Part shown: positions 53,827 to 64,000 of the stretch, in pieces
Position numbering within the stretch: the first letter of the stretch is position 1
Layout of the letters: every line of letters starts with the position of its first letter
NCBI GenBank assembly: GCA_020744225.1
Contig: JAGMWG010000018.1
Location: 310,001 to 374,000, forward strand
Length of the DNA: 64,000 bases
Direction: 5' to 3'
Source of the DNA: Paraphoma chrysanthemicola
Lineage: Eukaryota > Ascomycota > Dothideomycetes > Pleosporales > Phaeosphaeriaceae
Notes under the pieces: model-generated
What the model was told of the DNA's origin: nothing
Databases searched by the model: none
What the model saw: only the letters and a program-made list of their open reading frames with translations
Made by a program: the position numbers and the translations under genes

Positions 53827-55585
53827 ATGGCTAGCCTACCTGACCATAGCGGGAATATTAAGCATGGCGAGAAGAGCATTACTCCTCGGGTTGATTCGGA
53901 TGAGACGACCAAAGACATGTCCGAGTTTGAGCTCGAAGCTGCTTTAGGTAATCAGGCCGAGAAGGACATGCCACTTAGAACAGCCGTGCGTTACTACCGC
54001 AAGGCGGCCTTGTGGTCTGTTTTGATCTGTAAGACTCACGTTATCAAAGATAATCCAATGCTAATACTTCTACAGCCATGGCCACTGTCATGGAGTCTTA
54101 CGACATGCAGCTTATCAGCTCTCTTTACGCTTTCCCTCAGTTCAAGAAAAAATACGGCGAGCTTATGCCAAATGGCGTATATGAGCTTGATCCGCAATGG
54201 CAAATAGGATTGAGCATGGCCAGTCTTATCGGCTTGATCTTCGGCGTCTTTGCTAGCGGATACCTTGGGGATCGCTTTGGTCCGCGCTATGTCATGATTG
54301 CAGCACACACAATTCTCATTGCGTTCATCTCAATCGTGTTCACAGCGAACAGCGTTGAGGTCCTGTTCGTAGGCGAGCTGCTCTGGTAATTTCCATCACC
54401 TGCTTCTTATTCATTTACCTGACAAGTAGATAGTGCACTTACTTGGGGACTTTTTGCCGCGGCAACACCAACCTACGCTGCTGAGATTGTTCCAATGGCA
54501 TTACGCGGCTATCTCACGACCTACGTAAACCTGTGCTGGGTGATCGGCCGCCTTCTCGCTACCGGTGTCTTGCGAGGCATGCTTCCGGTACAATCCGAAT
54601 GGTCGTTCCGCATTCCTTTTGCACTGCAGTGGATGTGGCCCCCATTTCTCATTATCGCCACATGGTTCGCACCCGAGAGTCCGTGGTGGCTGGTACGCAA
54701 GGGACGCATAGAAGAGGCACGGAAGACATTGGACCGGGTCATTACTGCGCCTAAAGGAGCCGTGAACAACGACCACAGACTTGCCATGATGCAACACACG
54801 ATCGAGCTCGAAGAAAAGCTTAAAGTTGGTGGCTCATTCATGGACTGCTTCAGGGGCACCAACCTACGCCGAACTGAGATCGCCATGATATCATGGGGTG
54901 GGCAAATTTTGCCAGGTTTTATTATCCAAGGCTACACGACATACTTCTTTACGCTAGCTGGCTTGCCCACAACAGATTCATTCAATATGACTTTGGGAAC
55001 GTTTAGCATGGCTTTCGTAGGCACGTGCGGTTCATGGTTTTTACAAGGGCGTATGGGGCGTCGGACGATCTATATATCCGGTTTGGCAATCATGATGCCT
55101 ATCATGTGGACGGTTGCCTTCCTGGAGTTCGCACCGAATGCTGGCACCAATTCTTCCATTAAATGGGCCCAGTCGTCGATCTTGATGGTTTGGTTTTTCA
55201 CCTATGGTAAGTTTTATTGCGTCTCGAATCAATCTCAAGCACTAAGACTTTTACAGGTATCACAATTGGGCCAATTCCTTACGCTATTGCTGCTGAAGTT
55301 GGCGCCGTCAAGCTGCGCTACAAGACCATTGCTCTCGGTCGCAATGCGTACTACTTCTTATCGATCATCAACCATGTTATCGCGCCATACTTGCTTAATC
55401 CGAAGAAGTGGGATTTGAAGGGCAAAGCAGCATTTCCCGCGGCGATACTGAACGTTTTGCTCCTACTGTGGGCTTACTTCAGGCTTCCAGAAACTAAGGG
55501 CATGACGCCAGAGGCTCTGGATCACCTCTTCCACGAGAAAGTTTCTGCAAGGAAGTTCAAGCAAGACGCCGAGCGTTTCCAGTAG
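53827..55585 (+). CDS. MFS sugar transporter (maltose/alpha-glucoside permease type)
   Basis: Four exons (53827-54028, 54076-54385, 54434-55206, 55257-55585) encode 537 residues. The N-terminus (residues 1-55) is hydrophilic and acidic. Twelve hydrophobic helices follow. SGYLGDRFGPRYVM is the GDRxGRR-like loop after helix 2, and the splice at 54386 restores GELLCALTWGLF. PTYAAEIVPMALRGYLTTYVN is the sugar-transporter signature with the E-x-x-x-x-x-x-R pattern, and PESPWWLVRKGR is the PESP motif after helix 6. YGITIGPIPYAIAAEVGAV and RLPETKGMTPEALDHLF lie near the C-terminus. The closest functional type is the fungal alpha-glucoside/maltose H+ symporter. Given its partner, it may import the sulfated substrate or the sugar released from it. 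Confidence 0.93.
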
Positions 55586-56584
55586 GAAGTTTGTAGGACA
55601 GCTGCTTTTTCGATAGGCTTGCAAATAATTTACCGTGTCCAGATTGTCTGAATTTGCTTTGCACACGAACAAACTTGAGTAACCGTCAATATTCTTTTCT
55701 ATGTTTTGAAAAGGGCCTCTATCCACAGGCCACTTATGCGCGTCGCAAGAGGCAATACGCCTCGGATAGATACACTAATTACCAAGATTCGTGCAAACTC
55801 GTGCTCCCTCTGTCCGTTAAGCGGGCCCAGATCGTTTGCTTACAATAAGCTGTACATTCTTAAAGACTTTTCGTAACCGAATCGGAAGTAAAGAAATGCT
55901 CAAGCTATGCATCCGCTTGGACAGGGTCCTGAAGACGACTTTTGAGCAGGGCCTTTGATTGACACAAGCTATTTTTAGGCGGATATGCATTAATGTGGTA
56001 TTCTAGGTGCAACAATGAGATTTTGAAATAATAATTCATCGAATCCTGCTGATTCATTTGGCATCAAACCCATGATCTGTGGTAGAAGCGTTGATAGGCA
56101 AATGTCACCCTCCAAAAGGCGCTTTTGCTTTTCGAAATGTACATGCAAAAACCGCGATCGGTAACGATATTTTGGTCGCCAAATGTTGATTGAGGCCATG
56201 CAATCGATATGCCAGTCAGGCGTGCCTACCCAGGTGTGTTTTGGGAATGGGTTGGCAGCCAATCAGATCACACACAGACCGACTTCCGAATCACGGAACT
56301 TTGCCGGAACGCCACTGCTCCAAAATCTGAGTACTTCTTTTGTGCCAATGCGAGCACGTTGCAGGGGTTGAGTCGTCACGATCTAGCCCCACATAATTGC
56401 GTCTTCTCGTTCCCGTAACAAATCTCCAATTGCTCGTGCCAAAACACCATGTGCAGTTGAAGGCTCCGGCCTTGTCTGGCGATTCACACGACGCCGCACC
56501 GCAATTCTTCACCACCTACCTCGAAGATGCCCGGCGGCTCTGAAGAACAAGTTCATCTAGGAACGTTCAATGTCCACTGACTAG
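55586..56584. other. Promoter region of the tandem Zn2Cys6 gene
   Basis: About 1 kb holds the transporter 3' UTR and the promoter of the regulator. A palindrome CCGAATCGG lies at 55877-55885, and CCGACTTCCG at 56279-56288 shares the CCGAC core with the motifs in the neighbouring divergent promoter. A 5-codon uORF (ATGTCCACTGACTAG, 56570-56584) ends directly before the main ATG. Short frames on both strands look like noise. Confidence 0.5.
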
Positions 56585-58897
56585 ATGGTCGCATGTGTTC
56601 AGTGTCGGCAACGCAAGGTATAGCCTCGAGTTGGTGCCATTAACAATCGTTGAGTTGACTGAAGTCAAGGTCCGTTGCCGTGGTGGCCCAAGTAGGTGTG
56701 ATGCTTGCACAAGACTAGGGTACCAATGTTCGATGGACACTTCCATTACGTCGACATCCGGTCAAAGTCCTGAACATAAAACAATACGAAAGCGTGGCAT
56801 TCGTGCTTGCGATGCATGTCGCTCCCAGAAGTCTCGCTGCTCTGGCGACAATCCAATTTGCCTTCGTTGTCGGCAACTCAACATCAATTGCCACTACACG
56901 ATAACAGTCCGCCAATACCGAACGACCAAATCTGCCTCTACCCCTAGTGAAGCCTCTATTCGAGAAGCGGCCGTGGAAGAGCCACCTAATGAAGCGGGCT
57001 CCAACTACAATACACCGTTTATTGGAAATCTTCTAGACGTGAGCCCAGCTGCAACCTCCTCAGAAAATGTTGACATGTGAGATCTTTGATCTGACCCAAC
57101 TTGCTGTTATTTGACTATGGGCAGATACCTAGGTGTCACGAAGGACATCATCAGACGACACATCGACGCCTACTTCGAGTTCATCTACCCTATCCCAGTG
57201 TTCAGCTTCTTACATCGAGCTGAGTTTCTCGGTCGATTTGCGTCGGGAACAGTTCCGCCCGCATTGCTACTTGCAGTATGCGCGGCATCCTCACGTTTTC
57301 TGGCAACTACCGAGCGAAGTCAAGACCTGGCCAAGTCTTGGATTGAGAAGTCCGAACGCATGCTATTTCAGAATATGGGAAAGTGGCAACTCGAAAGCGT
57401 ACAAGCAATAGTCATTCTCATGATATGCAGCACCCATAACTATCGCTTTGGAAGATCGGCTATGTATTTGGCGCTCGCGGTTCGAACTGCACTGTTCTTA
57501 AAGCTGCACAAGGAAAGCGACCAGATCTCCTTCATTGAGCAAGAGTGCCGAAGGCGACTAATTTGGACTATGTTTATCTTCGACAGATTTCACGCTGGCG
57601 GTGTTACGGTACGTACGACCCGTACTTTGTTACATACCTAACTTCTATGCGACACGAACGCACATGGTATGATCCGCGTGTATTTCCGATTTTTTTGGTT
57701 AGAATTTGCATCGCTAAAATCGTCCCAGGAGTACATTCTGCTACCTCATACGTCCATACACCTGCAGCTGCCTTGCTCGGACCACAACTTTCATCTAGAC
57801 TTGCCTATCTCCACTCCTCATCTCCATGATGACCCTTCAACAAGCTCTGATCCCCCTATATCCAATTTCCTTCTTCGAATCTACGATATTCGCAACCGCA
57901 TATTACAGTAGGTCAACCTCCCTGCCCCTAGCTCGTGCGACATTGATCCAATCACCTCAGATACGCAAAAGAGCTTCTCGATACTGCAACGAGTCCAGAA
58001 AGATCTCTAGCCACGTTTCGCAGCTTCGAAGCCGAGCTGAAGAGCATCCAAGAATCACTACCCGTCGAGCTGCACTTCAGCCAACGCGCTTTCCAGCTCC
58101 GCGTCTTTTCTCCAGAACGTACAACTTTCATTATACTACACATCTACCTTCACCATTGTCACTGCGAACTCTACCGCCTTCTCAATCCTGGATACCGCGA
58201 GGCACTCCCCCAAACCGTCATAAACTCCACCTCCCCGGATCTCGTTTCGTACGCGCAATCCCAGTGCCTGCATCACGCCATCGCCATCGGTGACATCATC
58301 ACATCGACACGCCTACTCGTTGAGACTGGACCCTATTGCACCGAAATGTCCTGCTTCGTGGTGCTATACCAAGCCTCGTGCGCAATCTTGTATGCGTGTC
58401 ATCGCGATAGTCCCGCATGCACAATCAGCCCGGCCATCGCACGAGGATACTTCATCACGTTCATAGAAACACTATCGGGTCTGCTTGAGTATTTTCCCCG
58501 ATTTGCTTTCTTTGTCCAGGATATCCGGAACATGCTGCGCAGCATCGAGGACCCGAATGCGCCGCTCCCGGCGCAGAAAGCTTCGACTGAGGTGGATTTT
58601 AGGGCCAGACCAGTTCCTAGTGAGGAGAATTCAGAAGAAGAGAATATAGGCGCGACTAGGTCACATGAGAGGGGGGAAAGTGGTACCGCAAGTGCTCAGA
58701 TACCATTTGCGGGAAATGCGGCAAAACCGAGTGGAGCACAATCGTTGGGTTCGAACACGTTGGTCGAGGATGACTTTGATCTTGGACCGTACTTGGAAAT
58801 GCCGGAGTATGGTTTTGGCTTTATGAATGACTCGGATCAAGGACAACTCTGGGATTGGGCGGATGCTTTGGGCGCAGGCTTTGGAATTGGAGGATGA
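56585..58897 (+). CDS. Transcription factor with two tandem Zn2Cys6 clusters
   Basis: Five exons (56585-56617, 56670-57076, 57125-57608, 57729-57907, 57961-58897) encode about 679 residues. The first intron lies within the first cluster; its removal gives CVQCRQRKVRCRGGPSRC and DACTRLGYQC. The second cluster, about 40 residues on, is CDACRSQKSRCSGDNPIC and LRCRQLNINC. Both obey C-x2-C-x6-C-x6-C-x2-C-x6-C. The middle region has the fungal-specific regulatory domain: YFEFIYPIPVFSFLHRAEFL, then helices including YRFGRSAMYLALAVRTALFLK and ECRRRLIWTMFIFDRF. The tail is acidic (EDDFDLGPYLEMPEYG), as in activation domains. The 120-bp intron at 57609 is the least certain junction. Its place beside the sulfatase and transporter suggests that it controls them. 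Confidence 0.87.
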
Positions 58898-60723
58898 GAG
58901 AGAATATTGATGTGGGTTTGGCTCAATGTGTTCAGCCGCCTCGTTGTGTCATTTGGCTGGGTTTAGGATTCAAGGCTCCCAAGACCAAGGCTCCTAAGAT
59001 CAGGCACAAATCTCATCAGAGCAGCCGCGTCATATTTTAGTCTTGCCAGCCCGTCGTCAAACATTGATTGTCGAAGATCTGGTTTTGGTCCTTTGTTAAG
59101 AGTCCGTATGGATCGTTGATAGTTCAGCGCAAGATCCAGCTATTTATTATACACGAACAGCACCAAGCATGGGATATGGTAAGCAAGCAAACCAAAGCTA
59201 TTTCACATGTATGGTCGTACAACATGATTTCGGAAGAACTTAGGAGCTGAGCAAACATGTAGTTGGTGGTAAAATCTTTTGCGTCATGATTAGATTAGTG
59301 AAGTGTGGTTGTGAAAAAGGACTTTGTGGAAAAAGTATGGACTCTATACTCTCGCCGTACCAACGATGCACTAACGCAAAGCCGGGAACAATCGAGACAT
59401 GAGCTATCGATGAGGTATTTTGGATGGGAATTAACAGGATATTTTGACAACAATGCAAGCATGAGCAAAGCCTGGGGACTTTTTGACCACTCAGATGTCT
59501 TTATGCAAGTGAAACACATTCTCCTGCTGCGAAACCGTCCAATTTATACCCAAGTGTCAAACAAAGAAAACGAAGTTGCTATTCGAAATTACGTTTCGTG
59601 CACAGCTCCGTCTCCAGAGGCACAGAAGGTGAGGATAAAGACATATGTTTGTCCCTGATGCATTTCGAAAATCGAATCCCCGGAGCACCAAGCAGACAAT
59701 CATGTTGTTTTCTTGTATTCCTTTCAAGCCGCGCAGGTGAGGAAGACTGCGTAGGTCCATTGTCGACGATTGGGTTGAATTTATGAATGTTCGCACACTA
59801 AAAGTTCCGTCTGTTTGAGTGTTTTGCCTGAACTATTCCGAACTCATTATGGTTGGGTATGCTGAACATGTATGAATATCTTATCAGAATACTCCAGGAA
59901 ACACAAAGTCAATATGCCACGGTAGCAATGACACGTCGTTTCCCAGTGACCTCCCCACCAACACCGTCCACAACACATGAAAAACGGGGCATGACCTTCC
60001 GCCATAGAGCATTCCATCCATCTATGAACCCAAGAAGGACAGGAAATAAGTCGGCCCATGATGGAATTTCCTAAAAATAAAAAATAAAAACATAACGCTT
60101 CGTGCAGACGAGTTCTACATCTCCCGGAGGGAGGTATTGATAGAGAATGAATCATCAGTTCAGGATCGAATGGGTTTATATACCCGCGCTTTCTAGATGC
60201 ATAGCTCATTCCGCACGTTACGTTTCCATACTTGCCATCCCCAATTGAGCGTCTTCTAGTGGGAGTAGATACTTGTTCGCTTAACTTCAATACATTTTTA
60301 GGTACACACACACACAAGTTGCGACCTTTCTCATTTGGCGCGTGTTGGCTAGACATGTGCGCATTCCACGTCAGAATACAAAAAGATGAGAAGAACATGG
60401 AAGTATAGATTCTGCGTTGCAGCTTTTGAGTATTTCGAATTGAAGAAAAGGCAGGGAGGACATGATATCAGCGCAAGTTGAATACGGAATCGAGTAAGAC
60501 GAACTGTTGGGACACAATCTGTGATTCCGTCGACTTTTGCACAAACGAGAGGAAAACATACGATCTATCAGCGTTCATTTTGATCGCATATGAAGGAGGT
60601 GTGCATGAAGAAGAAGGCTCAACATCAAGTTCAATGAGCTTATATATTTCTCTAAACTGCCCAGCACATGCCATGCCTCAACCCACCAATCAACCACCCA
60701 CTCTCCTCCATCCCACACAATCT
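58898..60723. other. 1.8-kb gene-poor region
   Basis: Frames such as 59305-59658 (+) and 59847-60398 (-) have no protein family features and overlap each other. An A-rich run (AAAATAAAAAATAAAA, about 60071-60090) and a short CA repeat (60304-60316) are present. The part from 60400 on should be the 3' flank of EFL1 on the minus strand. No RNA gene was seen. Confidence 0.45.
60304..60316. repeat. Short (AC)n microsatellite
   Basis: A run of about six AC units in the gene-poor region. It is too short to be remarkable. Confidence 0.6.
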
Positions 60724-63700
60724 CTACCTCTTCAACGTCTTCTGCTTCTCCGCCTCAACCTTCCTCTCCATAACCCTCAGCCCCTTCCTCCTCCTTACAC
60801 GATCGACATACCTCTTCGCCACATTCTCGCGATCCGCCAACTCGCCCAGATCCTCCAGTTGATCCTCCGTAAACGGGACCCAGAAGGGATCTTCATCCAG
60901 CATTTCAAACCCGGCAAACCTCAATTGCGGACTTGCGGACCCGGAACTTCTTTTACGTATCTCGTCGCTGAACCCGAACGATTCTGCAACAGGGAGGAGC
61001 GCGTTGATAGTGAACGTCTGATTTCCCGTCGTCGAAGCCGATGACGTGGACGAGAGTGTCTCAGACAGAATCGTGCCGCGACGACGCGTCAGGACGGCAT
61101 ACACGCGGCCCAGGACGTCGGTCGAGGCCTGGATTTCGCAGCTGTACATGGCGAGCAGCATGCGCGGCGACCAGTCGAGGAAGCCTTGGTGGATGCTGGA
61201 ACGTACGGCTTTGATGACTTCGCCGGTGAGGCGGCCGCGGTCGGCGCTGGCTTCTTCGTCCGAGGGGACGGAGATGGTGACGTCTTCGAGGAAGACGGCG
61301 ATGCCTTGGACGGGCTCGGCGCAGCAGGGGCCTTGGGCGGTGGCGAGCTGGAAGGCGTAGGTGATGGTTGATGCGAAGGTGTGAGCGCTGAGGGTCCGAT
61401 CAGATGCAGCTGGCGCGTCAGGATCGGGAGAGCTGGATTCACGAAGCCTAGAATGTGGTCAGCTTGATTTGCAAATGCGGATGGTCAACATACACTTTCC
61501 CGCATATTCCGGCCTTGGTTGCATCCACCAAGATGTTTGCACCTATTCGGCGAGGGCCGAAAGCCGTGATCTTCTCGATGACATCGGCCCATACTTCTCT
61601 CTGGCCTTTCGCCTCAGCAAACGCATCTTGCAGCTGCTTCTTGAAATCGACCAGACTCAATGTATGGCCCATCTCTCGCTGTTCTGCTTCTTGCATACCA
61701 TCGTGCTCGGCCGAAGTGATCTCCGGGTGAAGATTGGAATCAGTGCGGCCCTCTTCTTCGGCCCTCCGCTCAGCGTATAATCTCTTGATAGCTCCTGAGT
61801 TCTTCCCAAGGAACTCAGTTACGCTTGGAGGAAGCGGGCGCACACGTAATCGCACCGAGACGTGTTTGTTGGCCGTCTCGCCAATGACGGTACCTCGAGG
61901 TAGACTCGGATCTTTTGGTGGGTTCATTTCTGCCGCTGCCACGATCGACTCACGGTACGGTACGATGGCCTCGCCGGCCTGGATCTCGCATTTGGCGAAC
62001 CGTTCCCGTAGATCTTTCAGGCACCGCTCGAGATGCAGTTCGCCTGCGGTGAGAATGACATGTTCACCACTTGGTAATTGCTCGTACTCCGCGCACGGAT
62101 CGCTTTGCACGAGCAGCTTCAATCCTTTGATCATCTTATCGAGATCATAAGGATTCTCGGGCTCCAACGCGACACGCACGATGGGCTGGGTACCCATCTG
62201 GACACCAGCGAGGTTTAGTGAGCCAGGCAGCTGCGAGCAGAGGGTGCCTGATTTGAGTACGTGGCCTTCCAATCCACCAATCCCGAAGACTACTCCGGCA
62301 GGTACAGAGGTTAGAGGTTCCAACCCGCGACCCATCATGAGATACAGTGCTGTGATCTTGACTTTGTGGGGCTCTGGCGCTGCATGAGGATTCGATGGTG
62401 TAAACTTGGGCCCCAGCACATAGACTTCGTCGCCTACGTTAAGGGTACCAGAGAATATGCGCGCGAATCCAATGAGGTGTTCTGCATCTTCTGGTGCTGG
62501 AGTGCTGTTTTCTTCAGGCGTCTCGGTCTCACCAATGGCAGTAGAGCTGAGGGCTTCCGTTACACTTCCGACGTCTGCTTCACCATTCGCCGTAGCTTGT
62601 TGTCGTGCAATCTCAGCGCGCTTCTTTCGGCCCAGCTCTCGTGCCTCCTCTGCAGTCAGCGCCCCTCCCCTTCGCTTGTTTTGGGGTAATTCGCTTTCAG
62701 GGACGGAGATCATCTTGCTGACGTATGCGACGACAGGCGCGTCTTTTGAAGTCTTGAAGTTTGTCATGGCATCTCGCACCTCAGGCGCGACGTAGTCTGC
62801 ACCAGGTGAGCTGTCGATGATCTCGGGCATTCTCTCTGCTTGCGCTTTGCAAGGACCAGGCAAGTATTCTGTGACTGAAACCAATAGAGCGGTCGACAGT
62901 GGCAGCCAGGCAGCGAAAAGAGCCGTCAGTACTGCTCTTGGGTCTCGAGAGCGGAGCACATGTGCGGGGAGGTTGAGGTTCAGGGACTTGGTGATCTTTT
63001 CGACCATGGTAGAATCTCTGTTGTGATCGAATGAGTATATTGATAGGTATATACAGCGCGAGCAAAAAGAGAGAGGAAAGGAAATCCACGCACCCCTTCC
63101 CATTGTTACCTCCTGTAGTGGCCTCGTATATAGCCCATATGTTCTCCAGGACGAGCTGGACGAACATGGGCTTGAGGTGGCGGCCTTTGAGGTGCTTTGA
63201 GCTGAGCACGCGCTTCGTCTTGGGATCTAGGTAGAAGTCGCCCCACAGTACCTTTTCGAGGACAGAACGCTTGATGCCCAGCTTGCGCTCATACAGGCCA
63301 GCAAACTGCCTCACTGTGAAGGCCCAGCCGTCGATGGCGCTGCCAAAGATGACGTTGCTCTTCTCGGGCGCGAAGTATATGTCTTCGTCGTCTTTCTCTT
63401 CGTACTCGGCCGGCGTGCTGGTCGTGTCTATGCTATCGCCGTTCTCTAGCACGGATGAAGGTCTGGTGTCAGTCTTCTCGGCAGCCACTGCATTGAGTCG
63501 CTCCTCCATCTTCTCGCGCCAGCGCAGGTCGTCTTCCATGCGCTCACCCTGGTAGAAGCTGCCCATGACGGCGTTTACCTGTTCTACTAGTTTACTGAGA
63601 TGTGTGTGTGCCTCACCAGGGCTCATCTTCAGTTCTGTGATTAGCCGGTCCATCTTGTTAATGACGAGCAAGGGCTTGAGCTTCTCAATCCACGTCTGTC

Positions 63701-64000
63701 GCAGCACGGTCACGGTCTGACTACACACGCCTTCGACGGCATCCACGAGCACGACAGCGCCATCGCAAAGACGTGATGCTGTGGAGACCTCGTAGCTGAA
63801 GTCAATGTGACCAGGCGAGTCTATCAGGTTTATGAGGAACTCCTTCTGCTCAGGCTGCGCATCGGGTGCAGACCGTCTTAGCAGAGAGAAGTACAGCGAG
63901 ATGGCGGAGGACTCCATGGTGATGCCGCGCAGCTGCTCGTCTGGCCGCGAGTCGAGGTAGCGGATCTTGCCGGCGAGCTTGGGTGAGATGATGCCATTCG
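60724..64000 (-). CDS. EFL1: Elongation factor-like GTPase 1 (60S maturation), 5' end outside window
   Basis: Three exons are visible on the minus strand: 63094 to beyond 64000, 61494-63017 and 60724-61447, with introns of 76 and 46 bp. About 1,051 codons are seen, and the start plus the P-loop lie outside. LINLIDSPGHIDFSYEV is the G3 motif and PLLVINKMDRLI the G4 motif of the EF-2-like G domain. A helical, poorly conserved insert with acidic and Ser residues follows. Domain II reads GFARIFSGTLNVGDEVYVLG, and the domain III/IV part has GEHVILTAGELHLERCLKDLRERF. Splicing at 61448-61493 joins AGICGKV to LRESSSPD. The tail is basic (ENVAKRYVDRVRRRKGL). With Sdo1/SBDS, the protein releases Tif6/eIF6 from 60S subunits in the cytoplasm. 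Confidence 0.95.

Noticed and set aside
59847..60398. Open frame of 183 codons on the minus strand
   Set aside because: It has many Cys, His, Trp and Met residues in random order, no homology that I can see and no splice support.
61089..61442. Pro/Ser/Lys-rich frame on the minus strand
   Set aside because: It is a shifted frame of the last EFL1 exon; the correct frame reads AFQLATAQGPCCAEPVQG and continues the protein.

Overview
The window is genomic DNA of a filamentous ascomycete (Pezizomycotina). Genes are single units on both strands, interrupted by short introns of mostly 47-60 bp with GTRNGT donors, CTRAY-like branch sites and YAG acceptors. The families present are typical of this group: HET-domain protein, bZIP-DUF3425 factor, fungal CorA-like protein, AA9 oxidase, secreted guanyl RNase and Zn2Cys6 regulator. 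A Dothideomycete is my best guess, but it rests on general resemblance only. I saw no rRNA, convincing tRNA, CRISPR array or intact transposon. All exon coordinates come from reading frames and splice signals by eye.

Positions 1-33,933 are mostly housekeeping genes: a SAM methyltransferase, an Irc6/p34-like adaptin-binding protein (-), SmD3 (-), the mitochondrial PGP phosphatase GEP4, a von Willebrand A protein with P/G/Q/Y-rich tails, a SprT-like/BTB-like protein (-), an Mpv17/PMP22 membrane protein (-), a Cys-rich fungal protein, mitochondrial processing peptidase alpha (-), an FHA-RING ligase of the Dma1 type, a bestrophin-like channel (-), a kinase-like protein, a CorA-like membrane protein (-), a small multi-exon orphan (-), an amino-acid permease and a Pex11C-like peroxin.

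Positions 34,648-46,526 look more accessory. They hold a HET-domain protein, an iron-dependent alcohol dehydrogenase/maleylacetate reductase, an AA9 polysaccharide monooxygenase with an apparent one-base frameshift (-), the haem enzyme porphobilinogen deaminase (HEM3), a secreted RNase T1-type enzyme (-), 2.1 kb without a gene, and an alpha/beta hydrolase (-). That hydrolase is divergent from a bZIP-DUF3425 regulator at 46,808-48,565. Two small orphans and an AT-rich gap follow.

Positions 51,634-58,897 form the most interesting block. A cytosolic-looking sulfatase (-) and an MFS sugar transporter (+) share a 570-bp divergent promoter with three copies of CCGAC(A/G)CC, two of them as an inverted repeat. 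Next comes a regulator with two complete Zn2Cys6 clusters in tandem. I read this as a candidate uptake and desulfation module for a sulfated sugar with its own regulator. The window ends inside EFL1 (-), the GTPase of late 60S ribosome maturation.
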